Source of the DNA: Clostridiaceae bacterium BL-3 | Lineage (GTDB): Bacteria > Bacillota > Clostridia > Clostridiales > Clostridiaceae | Direction of reading: 5' to 3' | Length of the DNA stretch: 64,000 nucleotides | Assembly: GCA_902809985.1 (NCBI GenBank) | Contig: CADDXC010000001.1 | Location: 2,046,001-2,110,000, forward strand | Shown: piece after piece, positions 53,837 through 63,832 of the stretch | Layout: each line of letters begins with the position of its first letter | Position numbering within the stretch: the stretch's first letter is position 1 | Made by a program: the position numbers and the translations under genes | Notes under the pieces: generated by a model | Seen by the model: only the letters and a program-made list of their open reading frames with translations | Databases searched by the model: none | Told to the model about the DNA's origin: nothing

Positions 53837-55816
53837 TTAAATTTTAAATTTTTGAATGATTTCATTTAACTTTTGAGCTAAATCCGCTTGGTCTTTGGCA
53901 GTTTTATCAATCTGAACCATACCCTGCACTGCATCATTTATAACATCTTGAATCTGGTTAGTACTTTCAGAAGATTTTTGCGCAATTCCAGCCATGCCGT
54001 TAATTGCCTTAGTCACTTCATTCGTTGTACTTTTTATTTCCTCTGTCATCGACGTAAGTTGCTTCAGAGAATCAGATGTAAATTGAGAATCCTTATAATA
54101 TTTTTCTCCGGTACTCAGATAATTATCCAATTGGACATTTACATTTTCATCAATAAATTTTAAAACTTGATGACTGGTATTTGAAAGATTTTTAAAGGCC
54201 TCTTGAACTTTTACTACAACATTTTGAATTGTAGAAACTGTTTCAGAAGATTGTTCTGCAAGTGTCCTCACTTCTTCTGCAACTACCGCAAATCCTTTAC
54301 CATGTTCCCCTGCCCTCGCAGCTTCAATGGCTGCATTTAATGCCAACAAATTAGTCTGCTCCGCAATACTTGCTATTATATCTGCCATCTCTTTTATTTT
54401 TGAAACTACTTTTCCTTCATCTATAGCCTTTAGTATATTCATCTCTTCATTTTTATAGATGTCTTTACATTCCTTTATGGCATTTTGAGCGTTTTCCTGG
54501 ACAGAAAGAGCATTTTCCTTAGACTTGCTTGCATTTGTATTTACATTAATTGCCTTATCTGATAATTGATTTATATTTGAATCTATCTCTTCCACAGATG
54601 CAGTAACTTCCTCAGCAGAAGCTGTTGTCTCCTGAGAACCGTTTACGATATCATTTATAGAATTGTTTATGTTCTCAAATTTAGACGTCATTTCCTGGAC
54701 AGTTGCAGAAAGTTCCTGACCAGAAGCACTCATATTCTCAAAATTGTCAATTATGGTCTTCACCAAAGATTTCACATTTTCCTGAGCCTTATTGAGTGAA
54801 AGAGCTGCATCTGCAAATTCATCCTTTCTCTTTATAATTATAGGAGTGCTAAAATCACATTCTGACAATCTCTTAGCAAATTGCTGTATATGAGTTAAAG
54901 GTTCTGTTGCGTATTTTGCAATAAATATGCCGCATATAACAGCTATTACCAGCATAATCAATAAAATTATAATGGCCGTTGTGATAGCGGCATTCAATCC
55001 CTGTGCATAATCACTTTTGGGACTGACCGCCATAATTGTCCATCCTGTTTCTCTGGATTTATTAAATCCAGCTATCTTAGATTCCTTTCCACTTCCATAT
55101 GCCACATTCCCTTGACTTTTACTTAAAACGGATTGCCCAGAAGGGATTTCCACTTTTATATTCTTCATTACCCTGCTCTTATCAGAATCCGCAATAATTG
55201 TGCCGTCTGCTGAAACCAGTAATGCATATCCACTTTTCCCTATTTTAGTCGTAACTAACTTGTCTCTCAACGTGGATAGATCAATATCAAAACCCACAGC
55301 ACCTTTCTTGCCGTTACTAAGTTGAATTTTTTTAGCAATGGTTATGACAAGTTTACCTGTAAGGGCATCTTTATAAGGTGCAGTTACATATATCTGTCCA
55401 TTGGCAGCCATGGCATCTCTATACCAGGGTCTGGATGTTGGATCAAATCCTGCAGGTAATTTTACACTTTGAGGATATACTATCATCTGCTTTGTTTCAT
55501 CCGCTAAATATGACTGCATTATATCCTTGTTACTCTGTGTTATGCTCCCCAGTGCATTTAATAGCTCCCCCTTATCCTGTGAAAGCACGTCTTTATTAAC
55601 TGATAATGATTGCAGATCATGCTTTAATGAAAGGCTATGTAAATCAATATACGAAACCTTCTCCTTTGCTATTTGATAAGTCAGTTCCTCAGCGTTGTCA
55701 TTTGTAATTTTAGACAAAATGAAATAAGAAAAAATCGATATTATAAGTAATGGTATTATAATAAGCAATATTAATATACCAATCAGTTTATGGTGTAATG
55801 ACATCCTATTCTCCAT
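53837..55816 (-). CDS. Methyl-accepting chemotaxis protein with dCache sensor
   Basis: A 659-residue chemoreceptor. A membrane helix at residues 11-33 precedes a double-Cache extracellular domain ([20 protein letters not shown] ... [17 protein letters not shown]), a second helix near residue 285, a HAMP segment, and the cytoplasmic signalling hairpin [16 protein letters not shown] / [16 protein letters not shown]. Cache domains often bind amino acids or carboxylates. No chemotaxis kinase lies nearby. ATG 55816 follows AAGGGGG. Confidence 0.95.
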   Translation of the reverse strand: MENRMSLHHKLIGILILLIIIPLLIISIFSYFILSKITNDNAEELTYQIAKEKVSYIDLHSLSLKHDLQSLSVNKDVLSQDKGELLNALGSITQSNKDIMQSYLADETKQMIVYPQSVKLPAGFDPTSRPWYRDAMAANGQIYVTAPYKDALTGKLVITIAKKIQLSNGKKGAVGFDIDLSTLRDKLVTTKIGKSGYALLVSADGTIIADSDKSRVMKNIKVEIPSGQSVLSKSQGNVAYGSGKESKIAGFNKSRETGWTIMAVSPKSDYAQGLNAAITTAIIILLIMLVIAVICGIFIAKYATEPLTHIQQFAKRLSECDFSTPIIIKRKDEFADAALSLNKAQENVKSLVKTIIDNFENMSASGQELSATVQEMTSKFENINNSINDIVNGSQETTASAEEVTASVEEIDSNINQLSDKAINVNTNASKSKENALSVQENAQNAIKECKDIYKNEEMNILKAIDEGKVVSKIKEMADIIASIAEQTNLLALNAAIEAARAGEHGKGFAVVAEEVRTLAEQSSETVSTIQNVVVKVQEAFKNLSNTSHQVLKFIDENVNVQLDNYLSTGEKYYKDSQFTSDSLKQLTSMTEEIKSTTNEVTKAINGMAGIAQKSSESTNQIQDVINDAVQGMVQIDKTAKDQADLAQKLNEIIQKFKI

Positions 55817-55902
55817 AATTTAATCCCCCTTATGTTTATAATATCCAATTATCTACATACTACCATATTATGTCTATAAAATCCACTAAATACCTAAAAT
55901 TT

Positions 55903-56547
55903 TCACCTATTTCGCACTAATTCTGCTATAAAAAACATTATTTTCATACCAAATTGAACAAATTTCTCCTCATATTCCGTCACTACATTTTCATCAAAGC
56001 CGCTGTTATGTAGATCATATGTCAAATACTCTATCTTATACCCGCTCTCTATAAAATAACCCTGAGATTCTTCAAAAAGTCCCCTATCATCTGTTTTAAA
56101 CCATATCTGACTCCCCGACTTCAAAAATTTTTTATACATATTTAAAAATACAGTATGAGTCAACCTTCTTTTTTTCTGTCTTCTCTTAGGCCATGGATTG
56201 CAGAAATTTATATATATTCTTTCAATCTCATTTTCACTAAAGATTTTCTCAACATTTACTATATTCATAGGCACTATTCTTACATTTTCTATTCTATTCT
56301 CCTTTACCTTTCTCAATGCATATACTAAAACTTCATCCTTTAAATCAATTCCTATATAATTTATATTTTTATTGTTCAGAGCTTGCTCGCATAAAAATTT
56401 CCCTCTTCCACAGCCCAGTTCCAAGTATATGCTATTATTGTTTCCGAATTTGTCTTTCCACTTTCCCTTACATTTTTCAGGTTCTGTTATTACAAAAAAG
56501 CTGGTCTCCATTTCAGGCCTAGCCCACCATTTTTTTCTGAGTCTCAT
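55903..56547 (-). CDS. trmB: tRNA (guanine-N7-)-methyltransferase
   Basis: About 214 residues. It methylates N7 of G46 in tRNA using SAM. The family N-terminus [13 protein letters not shown] sets the start at ATG 56547, behind AAGGGAA; the longer frame from 56643 lacks a ribosome site. The SAM site [11 protein letters not shown] and the tRNA-binding [17 protein letters not shown] are clear. It stands alone. Confidence 0.93.
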   Translation of the reverse strand: MRLRKKWWARPEMETSFFVITEPEKCKGKWKDKFGNNNSIYLELGCGRGKFLCEQALNNKNINYIGIDLKDEVLVYALRKVKENRIENVRIVPMNIVNVEKIFSENEIERIYINFCNPWPKRRQKKRRLTHTVFLNMYKKFLKSGSQIWFKTDDRGLFEESQGYFIESGYKIEYLTYDLHNSGFDENVVTEYEEKFVQFGMKIMFFIAELVRNR

Positions 56548-56731
56548 ATTAGAAAATTCCCTTCTTATATTTGTGATATACAGCTTCCTAAGACAAAATT
56601 TATTATCTCTTTTAACAGGAAACTTGTCAATAACATTCTTCAAATATATTTTATATTAAAGTTTTTTCTACAATATACGATAATAATAAGCAAAATAATT
56701 ATACATAGAATAGCATTTGGGTTGTGAAATC

Positions 56732-57808
56732 ATGGAATATTTTGTAGAAGAACTTAAAAACAAAAAGATAATCAGTAAAGATGATATACAAATTCTCAAA
56801 AATTATATAGACAAAAAATATCTTAAAATTAGTTCAAGAGAAAAAGCAAAAATGCTTTCCAACACTATACATCATATTTTAGATAAAAAGTTGAATGGTC
56901 TTCCTGAAACCTACAGGCAAACTATAAAACTAGATATTTTGAAAGAAACCCTTTTTAAAGACCAAAAATCCATCTTCATGTATGATATATTCAGCTACTG
57001 TATGAAAAATGAATTTTTAAAAAAGAATTTTAGAAAGGAACTTACCCAATGGGTAAACAACAATATAGAGAACAAGATTGAAGAAATCGATCTAACCAAT
57101 TATGAAAAAAGCATTAAAAAAGATATGCCCTCACCATCAACTAAGTGCAGTGAAGGTATATTCAATCACACCTCAATTTTTGATTCAAAGCGTTTAAAAT
57201 TACCAAAAAGACTTGTGAAAGTTATTTTAACAGCTATTTTAATTATAGGTATAATAAGTCAATTTACGCTACAATCAAATTTTAATGCAATTAAATTTTC
57301 ACAAATGGAAAATTTAATTGACAGTATAACCTTAGAAAATTACAAAAAGAATTTTCCCAATATATATCTGCCGGAATATTTGAAGTATCAGAGTATAAAT
57401 GTAAATAAGTTAAAATCCTATTTAAATACTCGAAATTCACTATTATGTAAGGAACCTTACTTCTCCACTATAATCAATACATCAAGAGAATTTAATTTAA
57501 ATCCTATTTTACTTTTTGCCATAACGGGCCAGGAACAAAATTTTGTCCCTGCAAATACACCTAATGCTTACAAAATAGCCAACAACCCTTTTAATGTATA
57601 CCACAGTTGGAAGGAGTATAACACAAATATAGAGGATTCCTCAAGAATAGCCGCTCATACCATTATAAATCTATCTATAAACAGACCGAAAGAAAACAAC
57701 CCCTTTATTTGGATAGGTAAGAAATATGCACAAGATAAAAACTGGGGAAAAGGTGTACAATCTATATTTAAAGAGATAAATTATTATTATACAACTCATT
57801 CACAGTAA
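56732..57808 (+). CDS. Membrane protein with lysozyme-like (glucosaminidase-type) extracellular domain
   Basis: About 358 residues. An N-terminal helical region of about 150 residues is cytoplasmic, followed by one membrane helix (LVKVILTAILIIGIISQF) and a C-terminal domain with FNLNPILLFAITGQEQNFVPA, in which Glu could be the catalytic acid of a lysozyme-like fold, and NNPFNVYHSWKEYN. It may cut peptidoglycan; this is inferred from pattern only. ATG 56732 is chosen over TTG 56717, but neither has a strong ribosome site. Confidence 0.65.
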   Translation: MEYFVEELKNKKIISKDDIQILKNYIDKKYLKISSREKAKMLSNTIHHILDKKLNGLPETYRQTIKLDILKETLFKDQKSIFMYDIFSYCMKNEFLKKNFRKELTQWVNNNIENKIEEIDLTNYEKSIKKDMPSPSTKCSEGIFNHTSIFDSKRLKLPKRLVKVILTAILIIGIISQFTLQSNFNAIKFSQMENLIDSITLENYKKNFPNIYLPEYLKYQSINVNKLKSYLNTRNSLLCKEPYFSTIINTSREFNLNPILLFAITGQEQNFVPANTPNAYKIANNPFNVYHSWKEYNTNIEDSSRIAAHTIINLSINRPKENNPFIWIGKKYAQDKNWGKGVQSIFKEINYYYTTHSQ

Positions 57809-57822
57809 TTAACGTGTTTAAA

Positions 57823-58473
57823 TCAAAAGATATTATTAGCTACTCTGATAAAAGTCTTATATATCATAAAAGATGGAATACCCACTACATACTTGGCCAA
57901 TGGAGTAGCCACAAACAATAGTAATATTATAATCTGATATCTGTATATACTTCCTGATATTCTATAAAACAGTGATGGAAAAATATCTCTCAATATATGG
58001 AATCCATCTAGACCAGGTATTGGTATCAAATTAAAGACAAATAACATACAGTTTATATTTACAATGTACAGTATAATTTTAACCACTAGATTAAAAATTG
58101 AAGAAGTTTCTGTAGCCAATCCTCCCCACTTGTACAACAGCACTACCAGCATAGCAGCCAAAAATGCTATTATTAAATTTGCAAGTGGGCCTGCAATAGA
58201 AACCTTCAAGTCATCTTTATTTCTATTTTTAAAAGCACTGGGATTGATCTCCACCGGCTTCGCCCAGCCAAACCCAACCAACAATATCATTATAAATCCT
58301 ATAATGTCCACATGAGCAAAGGGGTTTAATGTAAGCCTTCCTTGAAATTTAGGAGTTTTATCTCCTAACCTATCTGCTGTAATTGCATGTGCAAACTCAT
58401 GAAATGCAAATCCTATCAATATAGCAGGTATGATAAGTACTTTTTCTAATATAGTTTCAGTCAAATATTTCAT
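57823..58473 (-). CDS. Site-2 protease-like membrane metalloprotease (M50)
   Basis: A 216-residue membrane protein. The zinc motif AFHEFAHA gives HExxH in the first helix region, and NLIPIPGLDGFHIL supplies the third ligand Asp. It is the short rhomboid-sized M50 form common in Firmicutes, without PDZ domain. It would cut substrates inside the membrane. ATG 58473 follows AAGGAAGG. It lies 17 bases after the propeller-like gene. Confidence 0.92.
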   Translation of the reverse strand: MKYLTETILEKVLIIPAILIGFAFHEFAHAITADRLGDKTPKFQGRLTLNPFAHVDIIGFIMILLVGFGWAKPVEINPSAFKNRNKDDLKVSIAGPLANLIIAFLAAMLVVLLYKWGGLATETSSIFNLVVKIILYIVNINCMLFVFNLIPIPGLDGFHILRDIFPSLFYRISGSIYRYQIIILLLFVATPLAKYVVGIPSFMIYKTFIRVANNIF

Positions 58474-58490
58474 TCCTTCCTTTTTTAATT

Positions 58491-59516
58491 TTAGTTTAAC
58501 GATACTTCTTCCAATTGGCCATTACTTATGGATGCAACCCCGCCTTCAAATATCTGTATAAAATTTCCCTTATATATATATTGCTTTCCAGTTGCTACAT
58601 CAGTAACAACTCCCTTTAAATTGTCATTTATGTATATTTTCCCTGAGGGCATTAAAAATATGTCATCTCTATTTACAGATTTATTTAAATTTATATTTTC
58701 ATAAGCATCTTCATCTGAATTGATACTGCCGCAATAAATATTTGATATCTTTCCATTCTGTTCATCTCCAATATATATTCTATCATTTTCATCAGCCCCT
58801 ATCCATACAGGATTTTTAACTCCTTTAATGGTAATAGGCTCTTCTCTGCCTGTAACATATATATTGTGATATATATCATCTTCATATATTAATTTATCAT
58901 CAAGATATAAAATTCCTATATTGCCTATCATATAGGACTTCGTATATACTTTTTGCATTTCATTCATTATATTTATTCTGTATATATTTGTTCTTCGTCC
59001 TCTGTTCTGTATTTTAACATATATTACATTTGTATAATGAGATTCCTGTATATCATTGATTTGAGCCTTTTCATCATAACAATCCAATTCCTTACTGTTT
59101 TCTTTTATATCCTTGTCAGCTTCATAATATGACAAATTAAATTTGTAACCTTCATCAGAATTACGTTTTTCTGCTATAAGCATTCTATTTCTATCTTTAA
59201 GCCATTTATAAAAAGATATTTCCGTTCCATCTTCAAATTCTACATTTTTTCCATCACCAGTTTTTGAATCCACAACCTTTAAAATGTTATCTTGGTAATA
59301 AGCCACATATCTTCCATCAAAGGAAACACTGACATTCTTAGCATTTTGCGGTATTTTTACAACAACATCTTTTTTCTTAGGTTCACTTTTTAAAACCTTT
59401 TTGGCTTTTATTTCTGTCTGAGAAGACAGAAAATAATTATTTATATAAAATAATCCCGCAAATTGTACTACCAGTGATATAGATATCCATACAATAATTC
59501 TCTTAAAAACTTTCAT
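58491..59516 (-). CDS. Membrane-anchored beta-propeller-like protein, unknown
   Basis: A 341-residue protein with an N-terminal helix (IIVWISISLVVQFAGLFYI) and an exported domain of repeated beta segments (VSVSFDGRYVAYYQDNILKVVD, EISFYKWLKDRNRMLIAEK, GILYLDDKLIYEDDIYHNIYV, IFLMPSGKIYIND). These look like weak propeller blades. No family is recognised. ATG 59516 follows AAAGGGGAG. It lies between a phosphodiester glycosidase and an M50 protease, all apparently in one transcript. Confidence 0.65.
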   Translation of the reverse strand: MKVFKRIIVWISISLVVQFAGLFYINNYFLSSQTEIKAKKVLKSEPKKKDVVVKIPQNAKNVSVSFDGRYVAYYQDNILKVVDSKTGDGKNVEFEDGTEISFYKWLKDRNRMLIAEKRNSDEGYKFNLSYYEADKDIKENSKELDCYDEKAQINDIQESHYTNVIYVKIQNRGRRTNIYRINIMNEMQKVYTKSYMIGNIGILYLDDKLIYEDDIYHNIYVTGREEPITIKGVKNPVWIGADENDRIYIGDEQNGKISNIYCGSINSDEDAYENINLNKSVNRDDIFLMPSGKIYINDNLKGVVTDVATGKQYIYKGNFIQIFEGGVASISNGQLEEVSLN

Positions 59517-59550
59517 CTCACACTCCCCTTTAATAATCTTACAATAGTTT

Positions 59551-60552
59551 CTATGGCTTCACATAAATAGCAGATGGAACAGATCTTTCACCTAGAGTAT
59601 CACAGGGATTATTTATTACTTCTCCTTCATAATACATAGTGGAAGAAGATCCCCCATCTAAATTTGTGGCATTTACTGCTCCATATTTAATCATTATATT
59701 CTGAAGATCTCTCAGGGAAGCACCTATACTTTTAGTCTGACGTCCGTCTATAACAAGAAAAATTATAGATCCATCTGCCCTTTGGCCTATAGCTGTTCTT
59801 GGGGCTATTCCCCATCCGCCGTCTCCTGTTATGGTTCCTTTTCCATTTACCACCAGAGCAGGTTTAAAAGATATAGCCTCTGTGACACCTCTTTTTTTCA
59901 TATCATTCAAACTGTGATTTCCTACTAAAAGCTGCCCTTTACTTGTAATTGCCATTACACCTGATTTTTTATCGGGATCTTCTAAATCGTTAGACAGGAT
60001 TTTACCATTGCTCATCAGTATACCTGTAGGCTTCCCTCCAGTGCCGGTCCATTTACTGTCCCCAGAGGAACTATCCTTAAATCCCCCTCCATTTATAGCA
60101 GCTACGGCATTATTTCTCCTTGCTATTCTGCTGGTGAGTTCTCCCACTACTCCCAGTTTGCTGCTGTATCCAACCTTGACTCTAGTGGGATCATGAATTA
60201 TCAATATATATCCCTTAAATTTCTTTTTATCATCACTTATATCTTCCCTTTCTATACTGCTATCATGTTTATTTTCAAAATTTAAAATTTTTGCATTATC
60301 CACATTTCCAACAGTATTTCCCGCCAGTATTTTTTTTATATCTTCATCTGACAAAAATAATTTTGCAATGTATTGATGACTTAAAGTTGTCATAGCTGCA
60401 CCTACTACAGTTCTCTTTATGTTTTCAAAAGGACCGTAAAATATCAAGAAAGGGGCCGTCATTCCGGTAAATATACACTCAAATAACAAAAAACAAAGCA
60501 CCAGTTTCCAAACTGATTTTCTCTTTTTACCCGATGTTCTCCTTTTTTTCAT
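59551..60552 (-). CDS. Phosphodiester glycosidase family protein (NAGPA/DUF2233)
   Basis: A 333-residue protein with an N-terminal membrane helix (VLCFLLFECIFTGMTAPFLIF) and an exported NAGPA-type domain: NAVAAINGGGF, GKPTGILMSNG, APRTAIGQRADGSIIFLVIDGRQ and NLDGGSSSTMYYEG. The mammalian homologue removes a GlcNAc cap from a phosphodiester; bacterial ones are thought to act on cell-envelope glycans. ATG 60552 follows AAAGGAAAGG. Confidence 0.92.
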   Translation of the reverse strand: MKKRRTSGKKRKSVWKLVLCFLLFECIFTGMTAPFLIFYGPFENIKRTVVGAAMTTLSHQYIAKLFLSDEDIKKILAGNTVGNVDNAKILNFENKHDSSIEREDISDDKKKFKGYILIIHDPTRVKVGYSSKLGVVGELTSRIARRNNAVAAINGGGFKDSSSGDSKWTGTGGKPTGILMSNGKILSNDLEDPDKKSGVMAITSKGQLLVGNHSLNDMKKRGVTEAISFKPALVVNGKGTITGDGGWGIAPRTAIGQRADGSIIFLVIDGRQTKSIGASLRDLQNIMIKYGAVNATNLDGGSSSTMYYEGEVINNPCDTLGERSVPSAIYVKP

Positions 60553-60689
60553 ATATTAAAACCTTTCCTTTCTAACCTAAAAATACATGATAAATTAAAA
60601 ATATATCTTTCAATATTGTACAATAAACGATAAAATTTTTAAATAGAAATAATTATAAATAGCATAAAAACTTCATAACGGGTCAAATA

Positions 60690-60746
60690 AAAAAGATATC
60701 CACTATGATAACATATAACAATATGTTCATAGTAAAATATCTTTTT
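60690..60746 (-). terminator. Terminator after the PIN-PhoH gene
   Basis: AAAAAGATAT ... ACTATGA ... AACATAT pairs with ATATGTT ... ATAGT ... ATATCTTTTT in a long hairpin with small bulges, 30 bases after the phoH-like stop. Confidence 0.8.
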
Positions 60747-60776
60747 ATGGTACCATTATCTTTAATATTATTCCAT

Positions 60777-62153
60777 TTATAGTCTTTTAGAAGCTTCATA
60801 GGCCAGTGGGGATCTTTCACATTCATCGTTCTTTAAAGTAACCTGATAACATAGGGTACTTCCCTTCATCTTTTCCGATGCATAGGATAATCCATTAGAT
60901 CTGGAATCCAAAAACGCTTGATCTATTTGATCTGGATCTCCTATTAACAGCAGCTTGGTACCTACTCCCACCCTTGTTATTATAGCCTTTACCTGTTTGG
61001 GTGTTAAATTTTGAGCTTCATCAACTACAAGCCAGTTTTTTGTAATAGAACGTCCTCTCAAATAGCCCACCGCTTCTGTAGTTATAATTTTTCTATCAAA
61101 CAGTTCCATTACTTTATCCTCTAATTCTTTTTCATTTTTATATCTTTCCTTCTCATCAGAATCCACCAATACCTCAAGGTTATCCAATATTGGCCTCATA
61201 AGCGGAAATATTTTCTCTTGTTCTGTACCTGGCAAAAATCCTATATCTTCACCCATAGTAACATTGGGCCTACATACTAACATTTTTCTATACATTCTGT
61301 TGTCCTCTTCCATCATGTTGTGAAGTCCTACAGCTAATGAAAAAAAAGTTTTTGCCGTACCAGCAGGTCCTTTTATTATCACAAGGGGAGCTTTTTCCGC
61401 ATTTGTAAGGAGAGCTTCCAGCATAAATTTTTGACCCACATTTCTTGGATTTATTCCCAGAGGCGAGCTGTCCTTAAAATTAAGCGGAACAATTTTTTGC
61501 CCATCAAATCTTCCAAGAGCAGTTTGTTTAGGATGTTCAAAACAGTGTATTATGACAAATTCATTCACATAGAGAACCGGTATAAAATATTCTTCAGTTT
61601 CTTCATCATAACAGGTGATTTTATCAGTTTTCATATACTTTTCTCTATAAAAATTTTCTATGTCCTGCTTTGATGCATATATATCTATCCTTCCTGTATA
61701 TTGGCTTTTATCCTCCGGAACAACTTTTTCATAAAAATCCTCTACTTCTATATTTATAATATCAGCTTTAATTCTTTCAAAAATATCTTTTGTTATAAGG
61801 CAGACATTTTCGCCTTGATCTTTAAGCCCCTTACATACCTGTATTATTCTGTTATCCGGCTTGCTCTTATCCCAGGCTGGCGGCAGCTTTACATCATAAT
61901 GATTCATTTCAACCCTGAATTTTCCTCCAGATGTCAGCTGTACGCCTTTATTAATTTTTCCTTTTTTCCTCAGGCCATCTATTAACCTAGCTGCATGTCT
62001 TGCATTGGCACCTAAATCACTTTTGTCTTTTTTGAATCCATCTAATTCTTCAAGTACCACCTCCGGTATAACTACATCACCATCTCCAAAAGACAACATG
62101 GCCCCTGGTGAATACAGAATAACATTGGTATCTAAAACATAAGTCTTTTTCAA
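60777..62153 (-). CDS. PIN-PhoH fusion ATPase
   Basis: A 458-residue protein (YlaK type). An N-terminal PIN nuclease domain has the acidic residues YVLDTNVIL, PEVVLEELDGFK and GANARHAA. The C-terminal PhoH ATPase has Walker A IKGPAGTAKTFFS and Walker B WLVVDEAQNLTPKQVK with TRVGVGTKLLLIGDPDQID. PIN-PhoH proteins act as RNA helicase-ribonucleases in related bacteria. The start is TTG 62153 after GGGGAGGAATAGCT. Confidence 0.94.
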   Translation of the reverse strand: MKKTYVLDTNVILYSPGAMLSFGDGDVVIPEVVLEELDGFKKDKSDLGANARHAARLIDGLRKKGKINKGVQLTSGGKFRVEMNHYDVKLPPAWDKSKPDNRIIQVCKGLKDQGENVCLITKDIFERIKADIINIEVEDFYEKVVPEDKSQYTGRIDIYASKQDIENFYREKYMKTDKITCYDEETEEYFIPVLYVNEFVIIHCFEHPKQTALGRFDGQKIVPLNFKDSSPLGINPRNVGQKFMLEALLTNAEKAPLVIIKGPAGTAKTFFSLAVGLHNMMEEDNRMYRKMLVCRPNVTMGEDIGFLPGTEQEKIFPLMRPILDNLEVLVDSDEKERYKNEKELEDKVMELFDRKIITTEAVGYLRGRSITKNWLVVDEAQNLTPKQVKAIITRVGVGTKLLLIGDPDQIDQAFLDSRSNGLSYASEKMKGSTLCYQVTLKNDECERSPLAYEASKRL

Positions 62154-62260
62154 AGCTATTCCTCCCCTCTAATCATTATTATAATATATTCATCTGTACA
62201 TATAAATGCATTTATTTAATTATAAAATCGAATTTGCCGCTAAATATATTTATATATTAT

Positions 62261-62299
62261 AAAAAGTAAGCACTGTACATTTCCAATGCTTACTTTTTT
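62261..62299. terminator. Isolated terminator between divergent genes
   Basis: AAAAAGTAAGCA pairs with TGCTTACTTTTT around a 14-base loop. The genes on both sides are transcribed away from it, so it has no evident transcript to stop. The remainder of this gap (62154-62544) shows no ORF over 20 codons with a ribosome site. Confidence 0.75.
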
Positions 62300-62544
62300 A
62301 AGGGAGATCTATATAACTAGGTCGTTTACTTCTTGTATCTTTATTTTATACATCTGATGTTACAATACTGTGTCATATATATTAAATAGTTGTTTATTTT
62401 TTGAACATTTTATGAATAATTTAATTTTACATTTTATTACACGCGTTCATCCAATTACCTGTAGTAATTTTCATAATAATGCACAAACTTAATTATAAGC
62501 GGTAGAATCTACTATAAATATAAAAAGGAGGAGTTATTATATCA

Positions 62545-62736
62545 GTGTACAACGATAAATTAACTACATCTCAAGCTAAAGAGGCATTAAAACATTTTAA
62601 AATAAAATCAGCAAAAGAAATTGGAATAAACCTAAAGGAAGGCTATAATGGAGATTTAACTTCTCGAGAAGCTGGATCCATAGGTGGAAACATGGTAAAA
62701 AAAATGGTTGAAGCATATAAACAAAATTTAAAGTAA
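62545..62736 (+). CDS. Alpha/beta-type small acid-soluble spore protein
   Basis: A 63-residue spore DNA-protecting protein, the second in this window. The conserved ALKHFKIKSAKEIGINLKEG and GDLTSREAGSIGGNMVKKMV blocks are present; the N-terminal part differs from the copy at 23002-23199, and the germination-protease region is less typical. The start is GTG 62545, eleven bases after AAAGGAGGAG. It has its own terminator. Confidence 0.93.
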   Translation: MYNDKLTTSQAKEALKHFKIKSAKEIGINLKEGYNGDLTSREAGSIGGNMVKKMVEAYKQNLK

Positions 62737-62737
62737 T

Positions 62738-62783
62738 ATAGAGCGGATATTTCAAAATTGCATTCTTGAAATATCCACTCTAT
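62738..62783 (+). terminator. Terminator after the spore protein gene
   Basis: ATAGAGCGGATATTTCAA and TTGAAATATCCACTCTAT are 18-base arms with one mismatch around a ten-base loop. It lies 2 bases after the stop codon. Confidence 0.85.
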
Positions 62784-62815
62784 ATGTAATTGCCATTAAA
62801 TAAGTTCAAGAATTC

Positions 62816-63832
62816 TTAATGCAAAAAATTGTATTTATAAATCGAACGCTTATATTTTTCATCAACACCACACTTAGTTTTATATATATGTTTATTTTGG
62901 CTCTGTAAATATTCAATAACATAATTTTCCATGGCATTCATAGCCTCCGGATCCCTGACCATATCTCCATGGGCATAATTGGTTTGTATTACACTAAATC
63001 TCCTATTGACATTTTCAAAATTATTGATCTTCTTTTTCAAAAAATCGACCAAGGATAATACATCGTTTTCTGTAATGTCCGGAAGTAATTTAGCCTCATC
63101 AGGATCAATTCCAAATTTCAAAGGATCCTCTTTGATCATTGAAATAATTCCTGCCAATGAAGGGGTACCTGTAGAAGGATCTCCGAGAAAATTCTTGCAA
63201 TTGCCTCCAAGCAGCAACACATCTTTGTTGATATTCCAGGTCTTAGTGATATCATTATCCCATGCCATGTCCATATACTGTAAAAATTCATTATAGGATA
63301 ATCCTGAATCCGATTCATACTCTAAAATATTCATAGTATCTTCTGTAACATTGAATTTTTCAAAATCCTTAAAATTATAATAAGCTCTGTCCAACAGCAC
63401 TACATCCTTTACCCTTTCAGGATATTTTTTAGCAAACATCATGGCTGTATCTGCTCCAAAAGAATGTCCAACTAAATGTGCTTTTTTTATACCATATGAG
63501 TCCAACACCGCCTTTATTGAATTCAATTGAGTATTCCAGGAGATAAAAGGTACATGCCCACTATTGCCATGATCTAAATAATCTAAAGTTATTGTCATAT
63601 ATGGATTATTCTTGTTGTATAAAAATTCACCATGGCTGTGACTGCCACCCAATCCATGCAGAAATACAATCGCTTCCTTTGAGTTTGGGTGGTAGTTATA
63701 AACTTCAGTATATATTTTTATTCCTCTATAATCAACATACCTTTGACTAATATTGTCATCTGCTCTACAGGGTATTACTATAAAACTTAAAACCAGGACA
63801 ATTATAAAAGTTAACGAAAAAATTTTCTTCAT
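62816..63832 (-). CDS. Secreted alpha/beta hydrolase
   Basis: About 338 residues with a signal peptide (KIFSLTFIIVLVLSFIVIPC, residues 3-22). The alpha/beta fold shows the oxyanion region VFLHGLGGSHSHG, the nucleophile elbow GHSFGADTAM, and a late His in NYAHGDMVRDPEA. The substrate may be an ester or amide; nothing narrows it. ATG 63832 after GGGGGAATTTGT is preferred to ATG 63868. Confidence 0.88.
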   Translation of the reverse strand: MKKIFSLTFIIVLVLSFIVIPCRADDNISQRYVDYRGIKIYTEVYNYHPNSKEAIVFLHGLGGSHSHGEFLYNKNNPYMTITLDYLDHGNSGHVPFISWNTQLNSIKAVLDSYGIKKAHLVGHSFGADTAMMFAKKYPERVKDVVLLDRAYYNFKDFEKFNVTEDTMNILEYESDSGLSYNEFLQYMDMAWDNDITKTWNINKDVLLLGGNCKNFLGDPSTGTPSLAGIISMIKEDPLKFGIDPDEAKLLPDITENDVLSLVDFLKKKINNFENVNRRFSVIQTNYAHGDMVRDPEAMNAMENYVIEYLQSQNKHIYKTKCGVDEKYKRSIYKYNFLH

